Shown here in pieces: positions 36,165 to 47,551 of a stretch of 64,000 nucleotides of DNA. This stretch comes from Phragmites australis (lineage: Eukaryota; Streptophyta; Magnoliopsida; Poales; Poaceae). The stretch lies in NCBI RefSeq assembly GCF_958298935.1, contig NC_084923.1:25210501-25274500 (forward strand). Direction: 5' to 3'. Position 1 is the first letter of the stretch. Each line of letters opens with the position of its first letter. Below the pieces are notes generated by a model. The model did no database searches. It was given only the letters and a program-made list of their open reading frames with translations, and was not told the origin of the DNA. Position numbers and translations under genes: made by a program.

Positions 36165-36588
36165 TGTGTTAGTTGGGTCTTCAGATCTGGTGGGAGGTGG
36201 ACGGCTGAAGTGTATCTAATGTCATATCAAAAAGCATATTTAGATGATTAGTGACGGTTCAAGCGTATCGAATACCATGTCACTTTTAGCATTCTCAAAA
36301 CCATGTCAAAAGCATCTGACAGCCGAAGCGTATCTAATAATGTGTCAAAAAAAAATTAATTCTTTAGTGACAGTTGAAGCGTATCAAATATTGTGTCAAT
36401 TTGAGTCATTCTAAATATCGTATAAAAAACATCTTTACATGGCTAGTGATGACCAAAGCATGTCTAATATCGTGTCGGTTTGAGACGTTCACAATATCGT
36501 GCCAAAAAACATGTTTAAACATGGATATAAATACTCTTATAAAAGCGCTACTACAGAAACATATCTAGAAGACCTTTTTCTTGTAGTG
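36165..36588. mobile_element. CACTA (En/Spm) transposon terminus
   Basis: The block ends CTTTTTCTTGTAGTG, the inverse of a CACTACAAGAAAAAG terminus. Before it, at least five diverged subterminal repeats of the form GTGACRGTTSAAGCGTATC plus a TGTCA-type tail occur near 36189, 36245, 36310, 36366 and 36445, as expected for transposase binding sites. No transposase is present and the opposite end was not located with confidence. Confidence 0.75.
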
Positions 36589-37429
36589 TGATATAGATCG
36601 TGCCTCTTAGTATCGGTTACAAGTGCATATGTATATCGGGTTAACACGGGGAACAACCGATAGCTGGTCTAAGAACCGAGTTGTTTTTAGTGGTGACAAC
36701 TACACGTATTGACTTGCTTGATCATCGATATATTGGTACATTATATATAGCTAATTTTTTTTATAATCATAAATATTAAATCTCAATCTACAATGAACCC
36801 TAGATCTTAGTAGAATATCACTAACCTTGTCCGCAAGTTTTCACAAAACCTACTCCAAAATAATGCGCAAACCTCAACCAAAATTTTCCAAACAATGAAA
36901 ATAAAAAACCCAACCAAAGTTCAAAGTTGTTAGAGATAAAAAAAACAAATTCGTGTAACGAGTTCTCACAGTGCTGCAAGCAGTGTCCGTGGCTGTCGGT
37001 GTCGGAGAGGGAGTTGAAGCAGGCGCAGTCACTGCATAAGTTTCTTTTCTTTTGAGAAATCATCACCATATAATAAATTTTCTTTCTTTTGAGAAATCAT
37101 CACCACATATATAGTTAAGCAGCATGAGCAGTTTTCCATATTTTACCGCAATATAATGGATACCTCTTAGAGAAGATCTAATAATGGGCATATGGCCCAC
37201 CATATCACTGTTCTGGATGATCTGATGGAGAGAAGTGAGGAGAGAGAGCAGATATTGTCGTAGAAATAAGCGCCGAGCGCAATCCACTCCAAGGCGACAT
37301 GCTCAATCATGCAACTCTCTCCCTCTCCTCCCTAGATTCTCTCTCTTCTACGGTGAGATGTGAGAGGAAAGAAGATAGGGTTGGGTGGATGGTGGGCCCA
37401 ATAAAAATAAAAACTGTTAAATGGAGTTA
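36589..37429. other. Unassigned intergenic DNA
   Basis: AT-rich sequence with no supported gene. A 25-bp stretch (TTTCTTTTGAGAAATCATCACCA) is repeated at about 37041 and 37083. A CT-rich block lies near 37315-37350. Confidence 0.5.
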
Positions 37430-38970
37430 CCAGGAGACATGCTAAAACAATATTGTTGGAGCTTGTTTATAATATTGTCTTTTGCTGACATGGCTACTCT
37501 TACTGACAAGGGTTTGGCTCTATTGTTGGACTTGCTCCTAAGAAGTGACGGCCACTTAAAGACAAAATAAACTAGTACGAAATATCAGTCCCCACAATCA
37601 GTCATCCGAGTTCCAATCAGCTAGCTAGCATCCCTCTCCTAACATCCTGCATTTAGGCAATGGCTTTCTTCCACGTGCGACCTGTTTATTTTGCGGCTTT
37701 GCTGCTTGTCTCGGTAGACAGTTTCCATAACCATCATTACCCTGGCCCATAACTATCATTATGTGAGCTGAATTTTCTCTCTTTGCTTGTTTTAGAATTT
37801 ATATTAGGCCACGGTCACTTGATGTTGTCTCTCCGCCTCCCGATATCTCCGATGCTGCAAGAGAAATTGACTAGTACGTTTGTAATGCACGTCGCTCGGA
37901 TATTCGGTTAGTTAGGCTTCTTGTTAAGGGTACAACAATGCTAGGTATTTAAAAAAATGTTAAATATTATATAAAAATCATAGTTTTTAATTTAAACAAG
38001 GGCTATAGGTACTAAAAATTATAGTTTCTAATGCTAACAAAGATTATATGTTTAAATATATTTAACTATCTTATTAGCATTAATATAAACAGTGATAATT
38101 AAGTAAGCACTTTGCTCCCCTCCTAAGCAATGTGCTACTGTAGTTGAGAAAAATCATTTTTTTATAATCACCTCCTCTACGCGTCTTATTATACATGCTC
38201 CAATTAGGACGTCCAACCAGAAGCTGCACACCTAAGCATAACAACATCCCTGTCATTCATTGATTGTTCTCGGGTCTAGAAAATTAAATCAACCGCCAAA
38301 AGAACCTTTTTTTTGGGTTTAACAGAAGTTCCTGAGGGCAATGGAATGAAAGAAATGACGAAATTTGTTCAAAAGTGTGTTAGTAATTCCAAATTTTGAA
38401 CTTAAACAAGGATAGGACAATGCAGAGATGTTATACAGCAAAATATGCATGTTGTTGTAGTTGTTTGTTCTCCATGCATGCCAGCAAGAGGTCACGAATT
38501 CGACCTCATGTGCAGTATTTTTTGTGTTTGTTTAAAGTCAGGTCTACGGTTCAATTTGTTGAAAACGTGAAAAAATTGTATACGAAATAAAGATTTGATC
38601 CTGAGACCTGTTCTAACCATTTAAAGTGAGTGTCAACTAGCCTATATAGATTGCTATGACAGACTCAGGCTTCAAACCTTTTAATATTTCAAAACTCAAA
38701 TTGGAACATTTTTTATAGTAATTTTATTTTTTGAGGGTTCTATATGAGTAGAATTCGCTTAGTGGACCTCTATCAGTAATGGTTTCTAGCTTATTTTTTA
38801 AGTATGATTGTAACAAGTACTAGGATGAAATAATAGGCTAGCTTAATCTGTTGCATCACTAAGTAACAGACTAGCCTAATCATTTCTTTCTAAGCAGAAG
38901 AAGTAGTACTAATCAATGCACAGGTGACATTTTGGGGCCTTGTTCTGTTTCTCATCTCGCTCATGGCAAA
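37430..38970 (+). repeat. Direct repeat, copy B
   Basis: Colinear with copy A (19740-22121 plus 35332-35440) in the same orientation. It lacks the hAT-like and TIR insertions and so records the empty sites. It carries an extra AT-rich block of about 280 bp at 37927-38206 (begins GGGTACAACAATGCTAG) absent from copy A, possibly a small insertion of its own. Function of the repeated unit is unknown. Confidence 0.8.
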
Positions 38971-39159
38971 CGGGCCTTCCTACGATGACTGAGGGATGAA
39001 AAGCCGTCACAAAATAATGATGTTTAGAAAGATCCGACGAAGGTTTTCACCAGAGACCTCTTCTACAATATTTTTCACAAAATAACTTTCAGGGTACCTT
39101 AGATCCGATGATGTTCATAATCTCAGATTGTCTCACCTCCGAGACCTCTTTTGCAACAA

Positions 39160-42100
39160 CTTTGAGGGTACCTTAACGTTAAACAGAAGCCAAGCGAGAT
39201 AATCCGGGATTATTTTCGGAGGTTTTCTCGAACCAAGTTCCAGATTAAGGGCATCTTGGACTCATCGGTCATAGACGTAGCAACTCAGGGTCTAGTCAAT
39301 GGCCTCCTCTACGATCGGCTGAACCGACGCCTGATGCGGTCGGTGGAGACCCTTGTGTGCAAGTTCGAGGAGTATGTATGCGCGGAGGAGGAGCGGCTCT
39401 GTCGGGGGCTCGCAAAAAGCCACCACGACCCCAACGTTGAGCCCGAGAAGTCCATCTTATAAGCAAGGTCCTCCTACGCTCCTCCCCTACTGGCGAAAAG
39501 GGGCTCCCAAAGAGGCTAACGAATTCGGAGGCCGTAAGGGATGGCTGCGACAGTGCCACGAAATCTCCAACATCAACCCAGGATGAGGGGCTCCAAACTT
39601 GCCCTGTTCTAGGGGTCGTGGTCGGGGGTACCCCGGAGCCTTCCCTGTGCGAGACCGTGCCCCACGCCAGTACTCTAAGGAAGGGCACTGGTGCACTCTA
39701 CACGGGGCCAAATGTGAAAATAGCACCGAAGACTGCGGAACCCTCACAACCTTCGGAGAGAAGTACCTCATGAGGCAGGCAGCTTACGCAATGGTCAAGA
39801 GAGATGACAACAAGCGACCCAAAGGCTGTTGATCACCTGGCATTGCAGAAACCCTCCCAGCTGGCTTGCCGTCTCCACCTCTGTTGCCTGCATACTAGTA
39901 CATCCCAGAGGGGGGCCATATCTAGGCAAGTGGTGCTCGCTATAACCGGGGGAGGAAGCTCCGATAGCTCCTCAAAGCGACAACGGTGAAACTACGTACG
40001 GGGGGTGAACCACGTCGGGGCAACCAACATCCATCATCAGGCCCCTATGATGAGCCCATGACTCTTTCGGATACGATCAATACCACCAATAATCCTCAAA
40101 TTATACAAGATCCGATTACAAGAACACGTGCATGATAATTAGATTACCAGGTGAACTCGTTACTTGTTGTTCATATTTTCTTGGATGGATTACTACTATA
40201 TTCTTGTGATGTTTTATTGCATAGGAACGTGGGAGAAGCATCACAACCTTACTAGGATGCCATTCCTCGAAGGCCAAGTCTACTCGGACTCAAGATTGAA
40301 CTTTAGTCGTGGTCGTTGTCGAAGTCGTGGTCATGGTCGAAGTCGAGTTCCAGGACAGCTCGTCAGTAAAACGAGCATAACTCTCTCATACGAAGTCCAT
40401 TTTAGGCAATCTTGGACATTCTGGAAAGCTTACGACGAGCTCTTTCCAATAAATATGAGCTCAACCAAATATTCCTTATAGTTTAGTCAAAGTCAAAGGA
40501 ATAAGGTGCTACATCACCGTTTTGAGCCCTGCCAGGTTTTGTAATCGTGTTGGAATTGGAGTCCAAGTTGTGCACGTCTCTCTCCACGGTTGCACAACCC
40601 TAGGTCGACCTCCTCACCCCCCTATATATACACAGTAGCCTTCATAGTTTAGACTTGAGTATAGCTTAGATTATTCTATTTAATACAGTTTCGTCGTTTA
40701 TCAGTTTGTTTAACCCCAAACTCGAGTCTTTATTGGTAATTAGTAATATATTGCATCTACCTGTTCTTAATTATGCTCTTGATTTGCTTGCAGGAAAAGC
40801 CTTCTTGACAAGGTCAACTGCGTCTTGGCACGGTTGATAAACACAGAGTAATGGTGTAGTGGTTGCGATGCCCCCGTCATGTTCACTCCAATGATTCTGA
40901 TGGTGTGAAGTTCCCCCACTCCGATGCCTTGGTCATCTCAGCCAGCATTGCCGAAGTTGAGGTTCAGAGGGTACTGATCGACAAAGGCAGTTCGGTGAAC
41001 CACCTCTTTGTACACGCCTTCAACCAGCTCCGTATCCTGCGGGGCCTGCTTTCCCCAACCCATAGGCCCTTGCAAGGATTCAATGGGGCCACACTTGATG
41101 CCCTAGGCCAAATAGCACTCTCGATCGTCTTCGGCGAGGGCCTCGTTGCGTAGACCGAAGTTATCATCTTCGATGTTGTGGACATACACTACGCTTACAA
41201 CGCCATCCTAAGTCGGAGGTCTCTGAACAAATTTGGTGCTATTCCCCATCACAACTACCTCTACCTAAAGGTTCCCAGACCCTAGCAGCTAATCTCTATC
41301 TACGGCGACCAAGCTTGTCAAGGCGCATTGAGTACGGGCACCCTGCCCCTCTTAATGGATGCCACATCCATAACGTGGCCACATAGAGCTCCGAAGACCC
41401 CCCCCCCCCTTCGGCTAACCCCAGGAACTGTGGCCCTCCAAGGCTACGACCAGAGGGGGAAGTGAAATTTGTTCTAACATGTTTTGACCAGCCTGACCGA
41501 ACCTTCCAAATCAGGGCAAACCTTAGTCTGGGGCGGGAAGCCCATCTCCTGACCACCCTGCGGGTAACCTAGATATCTTTGCATGGTCCCCGTAGGACCT
41601 CCTTAGAGTCAACCGTTGCATCATCAAGCATGCCCTTCGAGTTTACCCGAAGACCAGGCTGGTGCACCAAGGGCTCCGCAAACTCTCCCCCAAGCGGGTG
41701 GAGGCCGCAAAAGGTGGAAGTCTAGAAGCTGCTGAAGGCCGACGTCGTCCGAGAGGTCATACACTCCGAGTGGCTCTAGAACCTCGTCCTGATCAAGAAA
41801 CATAGTGGAAATAGCACATGTGCATCAACTTTACCTCACTTAACAAAGGCTGCCCCCGAGATCCATACCCCCTTCCTCGCATCGACCAACTGGTAGATTC
41901 TACCGCTAGCTGTGAGTTATTGAGCTTCCTGGACGCATACTCTGGATATCACCAAGTGTGGATGGCTACGGAGTATGAGAGTAAGGCTAGCTTCATCACC
42001 CCTTTTTGGGGTATACTGCTACATTCGGATGACCTTTGGCCTTCGGAACACCGGAGCCACCTTCTGCCGCTTGATACACAAGATTCTGGAGCAGCAATTA

Positions 42101-42860
42101 GGCTGCAACGTTAAGGCTTACATTGATGACTTGTCGTATAGAACAAGCTTGAGGTCGATCACGCCACTGACCTCCAAGAAACATTCGACAACCTCCGAGC
42201 TGTAGGTGTGTGGCTTAATCTTGAGAAGTGCGTATTTGGCGCCAAGGCTGGCAAGCTTCTGGAATACCTCATCTCCAGGAGGGGCGCCGAGGCCAACCCT
42301 GGCAAGATCCGTGCTATCACAGAAATGTCACCCCCCCCCCCACCAATACAAAGGAAGTTCAGTGCCTGGCCAGGCGCCTCATAGCCCTTAGTCGTTTCCT
42401 CACCAAATCCGCTGAGCATAACCTTCTAGTCTTCAAAATGCTGAGGGGCTTTAAGACTTTCAAATGGACCCCGGAGTGCCAAGCCACTTTTAAAGCCCTC
42501 AAGACCCACCTTTCTGACCTCAAGACACTTGCGATACCCCTTCTAGGCAAAGGGCTCCTTCTATACTTATCCTCCTCCATACTCCTCACCTTTTTCGGCA
42601 AACCAGCCGCCGGACCATCCGGGGGCACGCTGGCTCAGGACTCCCCAAAGGGACCCTACCCCTATAAGGTATGCCATACCATCCACCCATCTGATCCGGT
42701 TCCGGCACGGTAGTTAACCTTCGGCCTTTTACATAGCCTGCAAAATAGCCTTAGATTGATGCATGCTGGTGGTACCCAATCGGGCTAGGAAGGCTCTATT
42801 CCGCAAATTAGTGATTCACTCAAAATAGTACACACAAACCTACATAGAGTTATATTCTTC
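39160..42860 (+). pseudogene. Degenerate Ty3/gypsy gag-pol
   Basis: Gag-like sequence at 39170-39420 (RDYFRRFSRTKFQIKGI, then LVNGLLYDRL). Aspartic protease region at 40920-41010 (DALVISASIAEVEV, with DKGSS where D-S/T-G is expected). Reverse transcriptase at 41815-42150 (CINFTSLNKGCPRDPYPLP, SFLDAYSGYHQ, then in another frame MTFGLRNTGATF and AYIDDL). Later pieces follow the RT connection/RNase H order, with a frameshift inside RT and several stops. GC-rich codon use unlike the flanks. LTRs and the integrase were not identified. Dead remnant in plus orientation. Confidence 0.85.
40045..40880. mobile_element. Insertion within the gypsy remnant (probable solo LTR)
   Basis: About 830 bp of non-gypsy sequence separates the end of gag (near CATCATCAGGCCCC) from the protease frame (VHSNDSDGVKFPH). 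It contains a likely TATA signal (CTATATATACAC near 40620) and no ORF, which suits an LTR. Flanks GCCCCTATGA and GCCCCCGTCA resemble a decayed duplication, but the exact ends are not certain. Confidence 0.45.
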
Positions 42861-43350
42861 CTCAAAATACCCTCCGGCATCGAGCCGAATGGGTACGAAC
42901 CCTCTATCATTGAGCTGGAGGGGTATGAACATTTTAGCATCTTTAAGGCCTAGCTTACGTACCGGAACACTACGGACCTACCGGCATCTTGAAGGCCTAG
43001 CTAACCTCCGTGCTAGCACGGACATGGACCATCCGGCGTCTTTAAGGCCTAGCCTCCGCGCAGGAGCAGCATTGGACCCTCCGTCATTTTGAAGGCATAG
43101 CCTCCATGAAGGCTGTGGCATGCATCCTCCAGCATCTTAAAAGCATAGCCTCCACATTGGAGCAGTATTGGACCCTCCGTCATCTTGAAGGCATAGCCTC
43201 CGCGACGGCTATGTCATACGACATTGGACCCTCCGTCATCTTGAAGACACAACCTCCGTGATGGTTGTGGCATGCAGCATGGGCCCCTCGTCATCTTGAA
43301 GGCCTTTCCAGCCTCCATGACGGTGGCGGCATGCACCATTCGACATCTTA
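42860..43350 (+). repeat. Minisatellite of about 55-65 bp units
   Basis: At least six diverged units share the core CTCCGTCATCTTGAAGGC followed by ATAGCCTCCGCG and GGCATGCA-type sequence, with cores near 42930, 42980, 43035, 43080, 43170 and 43230. It follows the gypsy remnant and has no coding meaning. Confidence 0.75.
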
Positions 43351-43364
43351 TAGCCAATGACATC

Positions 43365-43521
43365 CAAGCAAGTTAGGGTTCCTTACCAATGAAAGAAAAC
43401 AACCCTAGATTGGGATGGATCGCCAATCCAATCCAATCTACGCGTCCGCAGGGAGAAGTGCGATTGGTTGCCCGCTGTTCTCTGGTGGAACAACTGGAGT
43501 ATGGATGCTGTTGTTCTTCTT
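43365..43521 (+). other. Patch combining RAD21 leader-intron sequence and the 16.07-kb junction sequence
   Basis: 43366-43410 (CAAGTTAGGGTTCCTTACCA, GAAAGAAAAC, CCCTAGAT) matches RAD21 leader-intron sequence at about 8536-8580 in direct orientation. 43447-43521 matches 16067-16131. Both patches are short, so this is a chimeric fragment whose mechanism is unknown. Confidence 0.6.
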
Positions 43522-43529
43522 CTTTGATT

Positions 43530-46202
43530 GACGGAGACCATGTAGTGTAATTGACTCACTTGTAAGTGTACATAAAAGGACGTAGGCATGTCTATCTGCT
43601 TCTAAGTGGTGTAAAAATATTGTAACTACATATAAATGGTACACGTAACTAGTTTCTAACTATAATATGGTTAATTTATAATCTAATTAAGTTATATCAT
43701 AGAAGAATCACCTATAAGTTGTAGAATCGACTTGTAAGCACATAAACTAACTTGTAAGAATATTCAAAAATATTTGTAAGTACCATTCAAAGTTTTGCAA
43801 TGTCCTATAGATAAATTTTGAGTGGCAAGAACTGAACCCAAAAGTTTTGGTTCGTTCCATTGATTAACAGCTCCATTCAAGACAAATGGAGTTGGAAAAG
43901 GTGTGTTGGCCCACGTTGAGTCGAAGCTCTCTACACCAAGAGGGCAATTGTTGGTCAAATGTTTTTTCCTTCGGTCATAAGGTCATGGATATATATCTAT
44001 ACATTTAAAACATTTTTAAAGATATTTTAATATATACTTTTACTAATATTTTAGTAAAGTGTTATATGTTTCCTCTTTTAATTACCTATAACACTCTACA
44101 CATATCTCTTTTTGAATTGCCTTGATCAACAAACCTCTCTCTTGTGCTAAATAATTGTAGCAACTTCATGAGCACAATAATAGGAGTCTGTGTGTTGCGC
44201 AACTAGCTATGCGCATTCCAACAATACCTAGTGCTTACAAAGAGCCAAGAGCGGAGACATGGTAGACAAACAACACAATATGTAATACTAGCATCAATAA
44301 CCAACATGAGTAATCATGTAGGTTGTTTTTTACCTTTTTTGTTGCAATTGTGTGTCTCATTTCTAGTTCTTATTTATTTTTTAAATTTCAATTTTGTTAT
44401 ATATAATAATGTGTTTTAAAGTAGAGTCTAAAATACATCTTTGTCTCATGGTAGCCTGCTCAAGTCCCCTTATGAACGTTCATTATTGGGTTAGCCATGC
44501 TCTTCACATGTTTCTGGTGATTCACATGGCATCATCAAACGATACAAGTCTTGGATAAGAATATACAACACACTAGAAAAAACTTGTTGATGATTCTTTA
44601 CTGGGGTTATATGATATATCAGGTGTAGAAGTAGGCCAACACTTCTATTGGCAAAACTCTATATAGCATACTTGTCTTAAAAACCACTCTTGCTTCCTAG
44701 CCTCAAAGAGCACCATTGTATGAAGCCTCTATCCGTTGTTTAGTCCCCACCTACCCTTCTTACATATGAGTGAACTTCATGATTTTGAAAATCATGAAAT
44801 GGCAAACAGATAAAATTGGAATTTTTCTAACAGCTAAACTATATTCTGTACACCTTCCTTGGTTTACCCCGAAGGGCTCCTTCCAGTATGGTGTCGTGTT
44901 GGTCACTATCGCAATATCTTCCCTTCCTGAACCTTTTCATATGCGGCTTCATAATTCAAGAGGTCCCTAACTTCATGAAATAGAGTAAAGGATTAATGAA
45001 GATCTTCACCTTGAAATGGCGAGCACCAAGAAGCAGGTAAAAAGTGGGTAGGTCCTCAATAACATTAATTGGAAATGAGTTTTTTACCTATATGGGGGAA
45101 CCTAACATAAATCCCATATCAATTCAACAGTTATGGTCCATGATTGGGATCACATATGGCAAGCAAATGTTCAATTGGAACTTCGATGTCACTTGTGTGC
45201 TGATGGTAGGATTTTGACTAGGATTTGGATTTTTTATGGGTTACCGAGATCGTTTCCTGGATGGAAGTCTGGAATGAATTGGAGAGACTTGCAAACCAAT
45301 GAATGGTGAAAGTGGTAGCGAGAAAAGCTAGCACAATTGCTATAAGGACCAATGAATGGTGAAAGATGAATTGCTATATGGTGATAGAAGGGGCCACGCT
45401 TTGTTAAATAGACTAGCTACAAAACTACAATCATTAAAGAGCACATACTCAGTGGCTCTAAAGAAAGAGCTACCCCACGTCTTCTTTACCATTTCATCAA
45501 ATGGATGATGACTTTAGGTTTGGTTTGACCACACCAAGTAATAAGGAAATCACTAGTTCAAACACTTCGTGCGTGCTTGTCAAATTTTGATTTGATTCAA
45601 TTATGCAAAGCATCACACCACACTATAAACAAATGTCTGGTGCTATCCAGTACCATCATATAGTCCATAATATTTTTTAAGTTTTGGTTATGAACCCCAC
45701 TATAAACTTCTCCAGGTCCACTGTATACCCATAACACCTATAATTATCTTCCTTCTAGCTTAGCCCATAATTTAATGTGCTAAATATGTTGTAAAATATA
45801 AAGCTATCAACATTATCTCTATTGCAAATCAATTGTTTTTCAATGCCTCATGGAATAGATTTATCTTATTTTCTAAAGTCTTATCTTACCAGGATATTTC
45901 ATATGTCACATAGTTTGAATACCTTTTTTGAAAAGCAACACCTACTTAATTTAGAATATCATCAATATTATAAGGTTAGTGTGAGAATTATCTAGAGTTT
46001 GATATTTTTGGAAAATGTTTATAGCGACAATATATTTAGGCAAAATACAGACTGAGATATTGCTATGTGGCAATATTGCAACTAGACTATAATTTTGGAA
46101 ACAAGCACCAATACAAATAAAATAATAATCCATCATAAGATGCATATAAGATCTACATGTGACCAAGTGAGACACATAGTTAGTTAGCTATCAAAAATAG
46201 TT
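43530..46202. other. AT-rich unassigned region
   Basis: No supported gene. Sequence at 44525-44620 (CACTAGAAAAA, TTGTTGATGATTCTTTAC) resembles 19650-19740 and has a CACTA-like terminus, so part may be transposon-derived. The rest holds only short frames that look random. Confidence 0.45.
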
Positions 46203-47352
46203 ATTTGAATAAAAATGATGAATAAATGTGACTTGAGTTGTAGAATGATCCATGTTTAATGAAGAGTGAGAACACTAAATAACTTATATTTATGGTATGA
46301 CACAAATTATTCTAGAGATTCTCGCTTGTCTTTGTTCAGTTGATTTTTATCCTAGCATATGCAACATAGTCATTGTGTTAGAGATAAACTACTTCCTTTA
46401 AATTATTTTCTTGTAGTGTTGCATTTTATGTACAAATGCTTGCATAACATTGTGAAAACTCTAATTGAGTATATATGCTTGTGTCCTTTGATTCGATATC
46501 CAGTGTTGGTTTGTTCACTTTACTTCTTTCGAAGCAAGCATGTCCCATAGAGGATAAATAAGAATAAAATTCAATTGCATTACATGGGAATGCCTTGTCA
46601 CAAAACCAAATGCATAAGACAAGCTTCTCTATCTAGTGACACTCTAAGACTCACCATAGCCAACTTGTCATGCTCATGTCTAAGTCATGCTATCTTTACT
46701 TGGGACTCTTATGTCTCATGACATCTTGGGTGAAGTAGGACACCCCTATTTATAGGATTATTACATGACCACTAGGTTATTGCCAAGTGGCAACCTTAAA
46801 AACATTCAACTACAAAATATCTCAAGCCTACAATCATCCTCTAAAAATCTCACTCTATAATTTTTCTTATTTCACCACAAATCATGGTGAAATATGTTGC
46901 TCTAGAGTATTCATAACAAAACATCTAACTTTGTGCAATAATAGAATTACACTTGCGCATTATTGCAATAATTCTCTTCTAGTTTTTACAGTTAGATGGA
47001 AAGTTTATACTGCTAATGATTGCCAAAAGTGTTTCCGTTGCTTTTTGTTTGTTTCAATTCAAAAAAGATATGATTGTGCCTTCAGTTTTATCTTTATCTT
47101 TAGTAGAAACGTGTATTTATTAAATGTCTTTTATGGTAGCTTTTCGATTCTTTAATGTGTTGATGGATTTGTGATCATTGAATTCAACTCAAATGGTACA
47201 AATAAAATGTAATGGCGTGTTGCTCTCTTATGCCTTATTTAACGCTAGACTTTAATATAGATAGATATACCACGGATTGACCGACTCACTATAATATTAA
47301 CAATCTGATGGCAATATAATTATCTTGACTTAAAGATTGTAGCCACTTTGTT
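46203..47352 (-). repeat. Right arm (inner part) of inverted duplication
   Basis: Inverted partner of 10656-16048 without either solo LTR. At about 46690 it reads from the AAGAGTCCCAAG side straight to the CATGACTTAG side, and at about 46630 through the second empty site. Short frames here are not credible genes. Confidence 0.85.
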
Positions 47353-47551
47353 CAGTTTGTGAGCTGACCCCCCCTCCCCCAAGGACGTCACTGATCCCAA
47401 CAAGTGGTACCAAAGCTAGGGCTCATATTCCTTTCAATTGGTAGCTCATATCTTTCAAAATGATATACCAATTCAAGTAGCATTTGAGCCGTGGGTTATT
47501 TTTGATCGGTTAGGCTTCACCGTCTAGTGAGTTGTGATGTCCAGTGTAAGG

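Noticed and set aside
41296..41556. Minus-strand frame opposite the gypsy remnant
   Set aside because: Antisense to gypsy protease/RT linker; composition-driven.
43100..43340. CRISPR-like repetition
   Set aside because: Diverged tandem units without uniform unique spacers in a plant genome; a minisatellite.
46787..47155. 122-codon plus-strand frame
   Set aside because: Lies in AT-rich duplicated arm; the partner arm does not keep the frame and composition is not protein-like.
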